A DNA stretch of 64,000 nt. Source: Bacteroidota bacterium (GTDB lineage Bacteria > Bacteroidota > Bacteroidia > NS11-12g > UBA9320). The position numbers and the translations under genes were made by a program. Under the pieces are notes generated by a model. It was not told the origin of the DNA and searched no databases. It saw nothing but the letters and a program-made list of their open reading frames with translations. The stretch spans positions 1 through 64,000 of the forward strand of contig WGNA01000003.1 of the NCBI GenBank assembly GCA_016124755.1, written 5' to 3'. How positions within the stretch are numbered: the stretch's first letter is position 1; the number at the start of each line of letters is the position of its first letter. Of the stretch, positions 39,216-47,975 are shown in pieces.

Positions 39216-42200
39216 TTATGATTGATGAACTTCTTTAACTTCTTCTTTTCGGTTGCGGATCTTGGTGAGGTAAACCACAGATGGCGCTGTGTCGATCTCT
39301 TCCAGCATTTTGTAAGCTCTTTCATTTTTAAAGAGTTTCGCAATTTCACTGTTTGGATCATTTTGATCTCCGAATACAATGGCGTTGTTCGGACAAGCTT
39401 TAGCGCAAGCAGTTTGTGCTTCTCCGTCTTTCAGCTTGCGGTTTTCACGCTTAGCCTGAAGTTTCGCCATTTGAATATTCTGTACACAGAATGAACATTT
39501 CTCCATTACCCCTCTTGATCGAACTGTAACGTCAGGGTTTAATACCATTCGGCCGAGTTCGTTATTAAAGTGGTAATCGTATTTCGGATTGAGGTTGTAA
39601 CGGAACCAGTTGAAGCGACGAACTTTATACGGACAGTTGTTTCCGCAGTATTTCGTGCCTATGCAACGGTTGTACGTCATTTGGTTCAAACCTTCAGAAC
39701 TGTGTGTGGTTGCGAGAACCGGACAAACTGTTTCACAAGGTGCGTGATCGCAGTGCTGGCACATAACCGGCTGATGAACCACTTTCACATTGTCGTAATG
39801 TCCGTAGTCTTTGTCTTCATCAGAAGCTTTATCCAAACCGGCGATTTCATTTTCCTTGGTAACGAATTCTCCTTTCTGGAAGTCCTGATCAACGTATGAA
39901 GGACCGATGCGAACTTTTGTATGTGTATCTGCATCCACTTCAAATGCATAATATCGGTCAACCCGAATCCAGTGCATTTCACGTCGGCGGCGAATTTCAT
40001 TTCGTCCAACAACCGGAACGTTGTTCTCGATGCTGCAACTCACTATACAAGATCCGCAACCGGTACAGGCATTCATATCGACTGCCATTCCCCAATGATG
40101 ACCTTTTGTATAATCGTACTCTTCCCACAAGGAAACAATGTGAGGTTTGTGCTCGTTGCGAACGTTGTTGTGTTCTTTGTATTCGTCGAGGGTCGCTTCA
40201 CGCATGAAATCACGACCTTCAATCATGTGGTGGGTTTGAGTTTGTGCGAATACATATCCGCTTCCCACTTTCTCAAGGGTAACACTCATTCCCTGATATT
40301 CTGTTCCGTTTGAGGTAGCGGATACCATCGGATATGCATTCTGACCGAGATCGGTAAGATCATTTTTTTGAGACGTAGCTGCCTCACGACCATAACCTAT
40401 TGCAAGTCCCACACTGTTTCTCGCCTGTCCCGGCTGAACCAGCAACGGAAGCTTTTCAATCGTATGGCCATTTGCTGTAACTTTCATCCAGTCGCCCTGC
40501 TCCCATCCATTGATTTTTGCATCGTGCATGCTAACCGTTACGTAATTATCATACGCAACTTTGGTAACCGGATCCGGCATTTCGTGAGCCCATGGGTTTA
40601 ATGCCCAAGATCCGTCACGTGGTCCGACTTTTTGATATAATGCCAGTGACATTCCGTTGCCTGATTTTCTACCGGCAATATCGGATGCTGCGTTATCAAG
40701 TGAGCCACTGTATGAAGGTGATGATCCCGTAGCAGAACCGAAGAATCCATCGTGAATGGATTTATCTGCATTGCCGCCATTAGCATTAATAAATTCGATC
40801 ACCCAGTTATGTGACGCCTGATCGTTATCGGCGGTTTTAACATCTGCACCAGACCAAATACGAAGGGTTTCAGAAGCAGCTCGGGTGTTAAATACTTTTG
40901 AAATTACAGGTTGGCTGATGGTATAATAACCTTCTGCAGGTTGCTGAACATCCCAACTTTCCAACCAGTGATTATCAGGAGCAATAATTTGAGCAAGCGC
41001 TGAAGTTTCGTCGGCAACAATGTTGGTTGAAATCACTTTCACCTTTTTCAGACTCTCAGCCAGGGCAACTCCTCTGTGGTATGAATAAACCGGATTACAG
41101 TTTACAAAAAGAACTGCATCAGCTCTTCCACCTTTTACATCGGCAACAAAGGCATCGAATGCCTGCTCATCAAATTGAGAAGAATTCATTCCACCTGCCA
41201 GATTCAGAGTTGAACCATAATTGCCTAACAGGTTATTGATCGCATTCACAATCTGTTGATCGTGCATGTTGTTAGATCCGCTGATCACAAGAGATTTGCC
41301 TCTTGCGTTTACCAGATCTTTAGCTATTACTTCAAGATTATTTCCCGGAAGTTCCTGAGAAGCTACGCCAGAAATCGCCGAACCGCCCAGTTGAGCAGCT
41401 ACTTTATTATAAAGGTTGGCGAGATACAAACCGTGTTTTGAAACCGGGATCGGGAAACGGTAATCAGCGTTGGTTCCGGTAACACTCATGAGCGATTCTA
41501 TCTGATAGTGTTTGCTCATTTTAGGATTTTCCGGAGAAGGAACCCTTCCCTTGGTATAATCAGCACTAAATCGAACGGGAGAAATCCAGGTACCAAGGAA
41601 ATCAGCACCAAAACTCACGATCACTTCCGCTTTGTCGAACATATAATTCGGAATAATCTTCTTTCCGAAATCAGCTTCATTTGCTTTGGTAATTCCCGAA
41701 TAGGAAATCGGGTCGTACACCACATGAGAAGAACCCGGATACGCTGAAAGCATCGCGTCGATCGAAGCTTTCATAATCGGGCTGGTAACTGTTCGGGTTA
41801 CTATTCTCAAACCGCTGGATGCTTTAAGAACACCCATCACCTTTTTGTCTACCTCTGCCCAGTTCGCATTCTCTTTACCATCCACTACCGGATTAGAAAG
41901 CCGATTAGTATCGTATAAAGAAAGAATACTTCCCTGACCGGAAGCACACAGACCACCCTGACTTAGAAAACTGTTAGGATTTCCATCGAGTTTAATCGGG
42001 CGACCTTCCCGTACTTTAGCTAAAATCGGAAAACCTTCATTGTAAACACCGCAGTTTGTTGCATAATAGAGCGGCATGCCCGGTGTTACGGTTTCCGGTT
42101 TTTCAATGTAAGGAATGGCATATTTGATCGGAGCTTTGTTACAGGCTGCCAAAGCAACCGCACTCACGCTGAATCCGAAAAACTTAAGGAAGTCTCTTCG

Positions 42201-42332
42201 GTTTGCCGTGAGTTCTTCGGCGTCTCCGAAAATCTCATCCATTGGCAGAGCATCCGAAAACTCGTTTCCATTGCTGATGGTTTTGGATTCGAGTTCTTCT
42301 ACGCCCCTCCAGTATTTATTTGAATTTCCCAT
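39216..42332 (-). CDS. actB: Alternative complex III subunit ActB (TAT-variant molybdopterin oxidoreductase-like, Fe-S)
   Basis: Protein of 1038 residues. The N-terminus carries a TAT-variant signal NRRDFLKFFGFSVSAVALAAC (Arg45-Arg46), read as a membrane-targeting rather than fully cleaved signal. Residues about 70-730 resemble a molybdopterin oxidoreductase domain; in ACIII this domain binds no cofactor (family knowledge). The C-terminal third holds four cysteine clusters: CTGCGSCIVSC, CQHCDHAPCETVCP, CIGTKYCGNNCP, and CSFC with CAKACP, matching three [4Fe-4S] and one [3Fe-4S] centre. Second gene of the operon, 32 bp from actA. Confidence 0.95.
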   Translation of the reverse strand: MGNSNKYWRGVEELESKTISNGNEFSDALPMDEIFGDAEELTANRRDFLKFFGFSVSAVALAACNKAPIKYAIPYIEKPETVTPGMPLYYATNCGVYNEGFPILAKVREGRPIKLDGNPNSFLSQGGLCASGQGSILSLYDTNRLSNPVVDGKENANWAEVDKKVMGVLKASSGLRIVTRTVTSPIMKASIDAMLSAYPGSSHVVYDPISYSGITKANEADFGKKIIPNYMFDKAEVIVSFGADFLGTWISPVRFSADYTKGRVPSPENPKMSKHYQIESLMSVTGTNADYRFPIPVSKHGLYLANLYNKVAAQLGGSAISGVASQELPGNNLEVIAKDLVNARGKSLVISGSNNMHDQQIVNAINNLLGNYGSTLNLAGGMNSSQFDEQAFDAFVADVKGGRADAVLFVNCNPVYSYHRGVALAESLKKVKVISTNIVADETSALAQIIAPDNHWLESWDVQQPAEGYYTISQPVISKVFNTRAASETLRIWSGADVKTADNDQASHNWVIEFINANGGNADKSIHDGFFGSATGSSPSYSGSLDNAASDIAGRKSGNGMSLALYQKVGPRDGSWALNPWAHEMPDPVTKVAYDNYVTVSMHDAKINGWEQGDWMKVTANGHTIEKLPLLVQPGQARNSVGLAIGYGREAATSQKNDLTDLGQNAYPMVSATSNGTEYQGMSVTLEKVGSGYVFAQTQTHHMIEGRDFMREATLDEYKEHNNVRNEHKPHIVSLWEEYDYTKGHHWGMAVDMNACTGCGSCIVSCSIENNVPVVGRNEIRRRREMHWIRVDRYYAFEVDADTHTKVRIGPSYVDQDFQKGEFVTKENEIAGLDKASDEDKDYGHYDNVKVVHQPVMCQHCDHAPCETVCPVLATTHSSEGLNQMTYNRCIGTKYCGNNCPYKVRRFNWFRYNLNPKYDYHFNNELGRMVLNPDVTVRSRGVMEKCSFCVQNIQMAKLQAKRENRKLKDGEAQTACAKACPNNAIVFGDQNDPNSEIAKLFKNERAYKMLEEIDTAPSVVYLTKIRNRKEEVKEVHQS

Positions 42333-42364
42333 GTATCTGTGATAGTGAAATTAAATGCAATAGA

Positions 42365-43243
42365 TTAATAATGGCACTTCGCACATTCAAGTCCTCCGTT
42401 TTGGGCAACGGTAACATAGTGCTCGCCTTTTTTCTTCATCTCTTCGTGAACCTGCTCGTAGTACTTGTTTCCAATGTACTTTCCGTTATCATCCTCATTC
42501 ACGTCGATTCCTCTCTGACGGTGGCAGTTAATACACCATCCCATCTGAAGAGTGGAGAACTGATAAACTTTCTCCATTTCCTGAATCGGTCCGTGACAAA
42601 CCTGACATTCAACTTTACCTACTGCTACGTGTTGAGAGTGGTTGAAGTAAGCCAGATCCGGGAGATTGTGAATTCGAACCCATTTGATCGGGGTCTTTTT
42701 CGCATTCGGATCATAAGTAGAGGTTTCCGGATCAAAACCAACTGCTTTGTAAATCTTCATCAACTCGGGTGAAGGCTGGCCATTATATTTATCCCTTAAC
42801 TGAGCTCCTTTATGACAGTTCATACAGGTGTTGAGTGATGGAATACTTGCATGCCGGCTCAAAGAAGCAGTGGTATGACAGTATTGACAATCAATTCCCA
42901 TCTTGCCTGCATGAAGTTCGTGTGAATACGCAATCGGTTGATCGGGCGAGTAGTCCTGCTGAACTCCAACCTCAGTCATACCGTAGTTGTAACCCCAGCC
43001 GCCAAGAACGAGAACCATAATGGCAATAACTACTAAAGTAACAATGGTTGGGTTCCAGTCTTTGGTTTTGGATTTTACGACTCTTTCATACCATCCGGGT
43101 TTAACTTCTTCCGGATACTTTTCCTGGATCATTCCGCGAACCATGCGCATCACTCCAACGAGCAGACCCGCAATCAGCAAAAGCACGAGAACCAGAATTA
43201 CAATGGCAACAAACGTGGAATTGTTATAGAAAGTTCCTGACAT
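42365..43243 (-). CDS. actA: Alternative complex III subunit ActA, pentahaem cytochrome c
   Basis: Protein of 292 residues. Two hydrophobic segments (about 10-35 and 66-88) precede a haem domain with five CxxCH motifs: CQYCH (119), CMNCH (140), CQVCH (213), CINCH (237) and CAKCH (287), the last almost at the C-terminus. Five haems is the number usual for ActA. It is the first gene of the operon and the periplasmic electron exit or relay subunit. A candidate -7 box lies about 110 bp upstream. Confidence 0.95.
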   Translation of the reverse strand: MSGTFYNNSTFVAIVILVLVLLLIAGLLVGVMRMVRGMIQEKYPEEVKPGWYERVVKSKTKDWNPTIVTLVVIAIMVLVLGGWGYNYGMTEVGVQQDYSPDQPIAYSHELHAGKMGIDCQYCHTTASLSRHASIPSLNTCMNCHKGAQLRDKYNGQPSPELMKIYKAVGFDPETSTYDPNAKKTPIKWVRIHNLPDLAYFNHSQHVAVGKVECQVCHGPIQEMEKVYQFSTLQMGWCINCHRQRGIDVNEDDNGKYIGNKYYEQVHEEMKKKGEHYVTVAQNGGLECAKCHY

Positions 43244-43353
43244 CTAAACGAATTTTCTTTTGACGTTATCAGTTTTTAGTGGCGTTAAAAAACACTGTAT
43301 TTCAAGGCGTTAAACCTGCTTGTTACAGTAATCTTGCACTACCACAATCGCGG

Positions 43354-43361
43354 CAAATATA
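43354..43361 (-). promoter_or_regulatory. Candidate -7 promoter box of the act operon
   Basis: Minus strand reads TATATTTG followed by CCGCG, matching TAnnTTTG. It would give a leader of about 105 bases before actA. A clear -33 TTG was not found. Confidence 0.45.
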
Positions 43362-43459
43362 CGTTGCCATAAAACCGTGACAGGGTGCATATTACCCACA
43401 ATATTTAATTTAGAAACCATCTAAATAGAAATCAAAATCGGGTTGTGAGGCCTTGATCT

Positions 43460-44416
43460 TCAAAGGTTTTTATTGTGGTCGTACGCTTTTATTATAGCTT
43501 TCACCAAATGGTGCCGAACCACATCAGAAGTATCGAGATGAACCACCTGTATGCCTTCGATGTTTCCCAAAATCTGAATCGCTTTTTCAAGTCCTGATTT
43601 CTGATTTCTCGGCAAATCGATCTGACTCAAATCCCCGTTTATGATCATCTTGGCGTTTGGTCCCATTCGGGTGAGAAACATTTTGAGCTGAGTTTCGGTT
43701 GCGTTTTGGGCTTCATCCAGAATTATATAACAGTTATTGAGACTTCTCCCGCGCATAAATGCAAGTGGAATCACCTCAATTACCCCACTTTCTAAATATT
43801 TCAGGTATTTATCGTTCGGGATCATGTCCATCAGCGAATCGTACAGTGGTTTGAGGTACGGGTCAATTTTTTCTTTCAGATCGCCCGGTAAAAATCCAAG
43901 ACTCTCTCCTGCTTCCACAGCCGGTCGGGCAAGTATGATTCTCTTGATTTCCTTTTGCTTTAGTGCCCTCACCGCAATAGCAACCGCTGTATAGGTTTTC
44001 CCCGTTCCGGCAGGCCCTACTGCAAATACAATATCATTCTTAGTTGAAGCTTCAACCAGCTTCTTTTGATTTTCCGTTCGGGCTTTAACCATTAGTCCGC
44101 GTGGCCCATACACCAAAACATCGGAAGGCAAAGCAGAAGACCCGGTTCCGTTTTCCGCAATTCGGTTCTCGGTAAGAAGAGACTCTACATCCCCCGCCGT
44201 GAGGTTCGGATACTGATCTAAATGGTGAAAAAGCCGCTCAAGCTTTTCTTCAAAAACGAGTAATTCATCTTCTGCACCGCTGGCTTTTATTTCGTCACCA
44301 CGCGACGTGATTTTTAGTTTGGGAAAATGAAGTTTTAGGAGTTTGAGGTTGGCGTTGTCGATCCCAAAAAAGCGTATGGGATTCACCTTTTCAACGCGGA
44401 AGATTTTTTCTGTCAA
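43460..44416 (-). CDS. PhoH-family ATPase
   Basis: Protein of 318 residues. An N-terminal KH-like segment (DNANLKLLKLHFPKLKITSRG) is followed by a PhoH NTPase domain with Walker A VGPAGTGKT, LARPAVEAGESLGFLPGD, and Walker B VILDEAQNAT. It ends with SGLEKAIQILGNIEGIQVVHL and a C-terminal helix. The length matches the usual PhoH/YbeZ proteins. Predicted RNA-related ATPase often partnered with YbeY (family knowledge), though ybeY is not adjacent here. Divergent from the SAM hydrolase-like gene at 44493. Confidence 0.9.
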   Translation of the reverse strand: MTEKIFRVEKVNPIRFFGIDNANLKLLKLHFPKLKITSRGDEIKASGAEDELLVFEEKLERLFHHLDQYPNLTAGDVESLLTENRIAENGTGSSALPSDVLVYGPRGLMVKARTENQKKLVEASTKNDIVFAVGPAGTGKTYTAVAIAVRALKQKEIKRIILARPAVEAGESLGFLPGDLKEKIDPYLKPLYDSLMDMIPNDKYLKYLESGVIEVIPLAFMRGRSLNNCYIILDEAQNATETQLKMFLTRMGPNAKMIINGDLSQIDLPRNQKSGLEKAIQILGNIEGIQVVHLDTSDVVRHHLVKAIIKAYDHNKNL

Positions 44417-44492
44417 TAGTTACTGTGTAATTGAATTCTGAAAGGATACAGATTGTTAATTTCGCCTTCAAATCTAAGCCATTTCAAAGAAA

Positions 44493-45263
44493 TTGAACCT
44501 CGTTACACTTACTTCGGATTATGGTCCGCGATCTATGTATACAGGACTGGCAAAAGCCGGTTTGCTGAGCAGGATTTCCAACCTTGAAATCATAGATCTC
44601 AGACACAACATTGCCCCGTGTAGTGTTACCGAAGCTGCCTATATTATGCTGAATACCGCCTTCCTTTTTCCAGTCGGTAGCATTCATATTATTGCCGTTG
44701 ATAATCGTATCCGGATCAAACACAAAGAGATTCTGATTGCCGAAGCCAAAGGACATTTTTTCATTTCATACAACACAGGAATAATCCCCTTCATCAGTTC
44801 AGAAAATCCATCCAGGATTTGGGTTGCCGACACTTACGACGGTGATCATTTTCATTCTGTATCCGGTGTTTTTTCAAAAGCAGTAGAATTAATTCTTGAC
44901 GGTGGATACAAAAAATTAAATCCTGCAGGGGCAATGGCAGAAACTACCGTGTTTCAAAGTCCGAATATTCAAACCGACCGAATGGTGGGCACTGTTATGT
45001 TTTTTGATGACCGGGGTTTTGCCTACACCAATATTCATCGGTCTGAAGTGGAGAATTTTATTAAAGGAAGTAAGGTAGTAATACAACTTACCGCACACGA
45101 TTCGGTTGACAAAATTGTTGATCATCTCACCGATTCACGTGAAGGAAGTGCGGGTGCATTTTATAGTGGTGGTGGATATCTGGTAATAGGAATTTACCAC
45201 GACGACACCCGAAATCTTCTTGACTTCACAAAAGGATCAAACATTATTATAGAAAGAAGATGA
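44493..45263 (+). CDS. SAM hydroxide adenosyltransferase-like protein (DUF62/fluorinase family)
   Basis: Protein of 256 residues of the family that includes SAM hydrolases, chlorinases and fluorinases. The family turn TLTSDYG is at residues 5-11, followed by IIDLRHNIAPCSVTEAAYIM and FPVGSIHIIAVD, and the C-terminal domain starts near VGTVMFFDDRGFAYTNI. After SDYG the sequence is PRSMYTG, so a Ser sits where family members usually have an Asp that contacts the SAM ribose. The next gene starts with a four-base overlap. Predicted to convert SAM and water to adenosine and methionine, with reduced certainty because of the substitution. Confidence 0.8.
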   Translation: MNLVTLTSDYGPRSMYTGLAKAGLLSRISNLEIIDLRHNIAPCSVTEAAYIMLNTAFLFPVGSIHIIAVDNRIRIKHKEILIAEAKGHFFISYNTGIIPFISSENPSRIWVADTYDGDHFHSVSGVFSKAVELILDGGYKKLNPAGAMAETTVFQSPNIQTDRMVGTVMFFDDRGFAYTNIHRSEVENFIKGSKVVIQLTAHDSVDKIVDHLTDSREGSAGAFYSGGGYLVIGIYHDDTRNLLDFTKGSNIIIERR

Positions 45264-45568
45264 TCGTACGATTGGTTAAAATGACATTCAGGCACGATGA
45301 AACCGAAACTTTTGAAAGGCTCTTTTACGAGAGGCAGGAGAAAATATCTTCATTCGAAGGTTGCGTTTCCGTTGAATTATTAAAAGAGAATAAAAGTCAC
45401 GAAAACGGTGTCGTTTACTTCACACGAAGCATCTGGAATAGTGAAAACGATTTGAACAACTACCGAAAATCTGAGTTCTTCGCCGATACGTGGAAATCAA
45501 CAAAAGCGTTGTTTGCAGGCAAAGCAGAGGCGTGGACGCTGGAATTGGCCTCACCGGAAATACATTAG
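45260..45568 (+). CDS. Antibiotic-biosynthesis-monooxygenase-like (ABM) small protein
   Basis: Protein of 102 residues. IVRLVKMTFRHDETETFERLF, ISSFEGCVSVELLKENK, and YFTRSIWNSENDLNNYRKS match the dimeric alpha-beta barrel of the ABM superfamily. It starts inside the end of the SAM hydrolase-like gene (ATGA overlap). Actual substrate unknown; members include monooxygenases and simple stress proteins. Confidence 0.8.
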   Translation: MIVRLVKMTFRHDETETFERLFYERQEKISSFEGCVSVELLKENKSHENGVVYFTRSIWNSENDLNNYRKSEFFADTWKSTKALFAGKAEAWTLELASPEIH

Positions 45569-45611
45569 TTCAGATATTAACTTTATAATTGTCACCTAAG
45601 AAGCAGGATTC

Positions 45612-47918
45612 ATGAGCATGAGAAAAAGTATCTTCAAGTCTTTCATCTTTTTACTACTAACATCGGGCTCTATCAGTGCCTTTGCGCAAGCCGACAGAAT
45701 CCGTCAGGCGCTCAACGACGGTAATGCAAAGCGCGCAATGAATCTTGCCGAAGAAGCAGAGGCTGATCCCGAATTCAAGAAAGATCCTGAGATTTATTTC
45801 CTTAAAGCAGAAGCCAATTACGAGCTGATGAAGGATATGTATTATCTCAAGAAAAATCCGGATGCTTTAAAAACCGGAATCCGCGCGATAGAAAAAGGAA
45901 AGTCGAAAAACGGTGAGAAGATTCTCGCTGGATACGATGAATTGGTTGACAAATATGTAGATCTCAACGATACGGTGGCATTTAATGAGTACCGAACCAA
46001 TCGTTACGCGAAAGCTGCCGGAATTTATCAAACCAGTTACGAACTAAACGGTAATCGAAAATCCTACTTCTGGATGGGTAAGTGCCTTATTGGGGCTGAG
46101 GATACTGCAGCCGGCGAGCAGATTTATAACTCAATCATAAATTTTTGCAACGAACAAAAAGTGATGGGGCGAAAGTCGGATAAGCTTTACGAAGAAGCCT
46201 ATATCTATTTCGCCGATAAATACTGGGCTAAACAGAACTACGATTCTGCGAATGTTTATCTGATCTGGGCCAGAAAGAACTATGGCGGGAATGTAAAACT
46301 CGATTATTATCAGAAGCAGATTGCCAAACAACGCATTGCAGAAATTCCGCCGTCGAGCCTTATGATGGAAATAATTCAGGATGCATTGAGCTATTTCCCG
46401 AAAGACACCTTCTTTATTGAAAAGGAAAACGCACTTTATCTCTACCTAATGAGAAACGATCTAGGTAATAAAGACACCATAGCACTTGACACAATGCTCG
46501 ATGAATTTATTGCGGATAAAATCTACAGAAATGAATCGAAGGATGTAAAATTCTACACTCAGTACGATCAGTTTGTGGAGTCTAAAGCCGAAAACGTGAT
46601 CTGGAAATTAGTTGCCTATTATTCAAAATATGAGCATCCTGACATCATGAACTACCTCTGCCACAAATACATCAAGCAAACGGCAGCATCTACCAAAAAG
46701 GAAGACATGAAAAAGCGGTATCAGGTAATTGTTGATTACGCCGCACGTTCCAAAAGTCTTGAAATGGCGAATCAGATTTTAACGCTCGCCATGAAGCTTT
46801 ACGGAAACAAAGACCCGGAATTACTTTCTATCCAGAATTCACTCATCTCACAGAATCTCAAAAAAGAACTCAGTCTGCCGGATCTTCAGGCATTGTACCG
46901 GATGATGAAACGGGCGAATCCCGATTTGTCTAAACCGAGTGAAGATTTCGCCAAAGTTTCTCAATATTATGTTGATCAATTGATCCGCGACCATCAGTAT
47001 ATTCTGGCGAAAGAAATTATTAAGGAACACGCCAAAGCCGAGAAAGACAATAAAATCTGGCCTGAAAAACTCAGAGTTTTGGCTAAAGAAGACTTCGTTC
47101 ACAGCTATTACGAAACCCGCATTAAAGAAGAAGAAGTGGCCGGAATGAAGGTTCCGGGCTTTCAATGGAACGGCGATATTTACAATTGCAACGAAGGCGA
47201 AATCGATCAAAAGACGCAACAGAAAGTGGAAGACCGGATTAATTATTTCCGTCGTCAGGCCGGTTTACCTTTAATTTATCTCGATCCCGAATTAAATCAA
47301 TGGTGTCAGAAAGCCGCATTAATGATGGAAGTTAACCGGGCTCTGAGTCACGAACCTAAGGGAAACTGGTCTTGTTTTTCTGACGAAGGTGCAGAGGCTT
47401 GCAAATATTCTCTTCTCATTAAAGACGCGAATACAACGATGGCTGTTACGTCTTTCTTCGCCGATAATTCAAATCCTACTGTGGGTAACCGGAGATGGTT
47501 ACTTTACCCGAACGGACTTGCACTGGGTCACGGATCAACTGAAAATTACTGCGCGATCTGGGCTCTCGACGACAGCGGTGTTGTTGACACAAACAAATAC
47601 AAAAACGATTTCGTTGCCTGGCCTCCGGAAGGTTTGCTCCCGAAAATGATGGTATTCAGGCAATGGTCTTTTTCTATCAATCAGGATATAAAAGGTGCCA
47701 AGGTTACGCTCACAGAAAATGGGAAAGAAATACCCATCTCATTAAATCCGGTAATTGAAGGATACGGATTACCTACACTGGTTTGGACTCCACAACTCGA
47801 TCTCAGCACATTCCCTTCAGATAAAGACCGGGAAATAACGGTTACCGTGTTGTTGAAGAACGGTCGCAAATACACTTACATAGTTCGCATCATGAATTTT
47901 GACGCCGTGGGTTACTGA
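45612..47918 (+). CDS. Exported TPR-like protein with C-terminal CAP (SCP/PR-1) domain
   Basis: Protein of 768 residues with a signal peptide (SIFKSFIFLLLTSGSISAFAQ); an ATG two codons downstream is an alternative start. Residues about 30-510 are helical with TPR-like patterns (NAKRAMNLAEEAEADPEF, KAAGIYQTSYELNGN, YDSANVYLIWARKNYGG). Residues about 535-660 match the CAP superfamily: INYFRRQAGLPLIYLDPELNQWCQKAA with the typical spacing to ALSHEPKGNW, then the NRRWLLYPN and HGSTENYCAIWALDD signatures. A beta-rich tail follows. No T9SS tail. A GCAGG purine stretch precedes the start. Function unknown; probably periplasmic. Confidence 0.75.
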   Translation: MSMRKSIFKSFIFLLLTSGSISAFAQADRIRQALNDGNAKRAMNLAEEAEADPEFKKDPEIYFLKAEANYELMKDMYYLKKNPDALKTGIRAIEKGKSKNGEKILAGYDELVDKYVDLNDTVAFNEYRTNRYAKAAGIYQTSYELNGNRKSYFWMGKCLIGAEDTAAGEQIYNSIINFCNEQKVMGRKSDKLYEEAYIYFADKYWAKQNYDSANVYLIWARKNYGGNVKLDYYQKQIAKQRIAEIPPSSLMMEIIQDALSYFPKDTFFIEKENALYLYLMRNDLGNKDTIALDTMLDEFIADKIYRNESKDVKFYTQYDQFVESKAENVIWKLVAYYSKYEHPDIMNYLCHKYIKQTAASTKKEDMKKRYQVIVDYAARSKSLEMANQILTLAMKLYGNKDPELLSIQNSLISQNLKKELSLPDLQALYRMMKRANPDLSKPSEDFAKVSQYYVDQLIRDHQYILAKEIIKEHAKAEKDNKIWPEKLRVLAKEDFVHSYYETRIKEEEVAGMKVPGFQWNGDIYNCNEGEIDQKTQQKVEDRINYFRRQAGLPLIYLDPELNQWCQKAALMMEVNRALSHEPKGNWSCFSDEGAEACKYSLLIKDANTTMAVTSFFADNSNPTVGNRRWLLYPNGLALGHGSTENYCAIWALDDSGVVDTNKYKNDFVAWPPEGLLPKMMVFRQWSFSINQDIKGAKVTLTENGKEIPISLNPVIEGYGLPTLVWTPQLDLSTFPSDKDREITVTVLLKNGRKYTYIVRIMNFDAVGY

Positions 47919-47962
47919 GTTTTTTTTACCGAGAGTTTAAACTAAAGTAAACAGCGGTCGCC

Positions 47963-47970
47963 TACCTTTG
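47963..47970 (+). promoter_or_regulatory. Candidate -7 promoter box of the gene at 47976
   Basis: TACCTTTG matches TAnnTTTG and ends 5 bp before the ATG at 47976. This predicts a leaderless or near-leaderless mRNA. Confidence 0.5.
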
Positions 47971-47975
47971 AGGTG

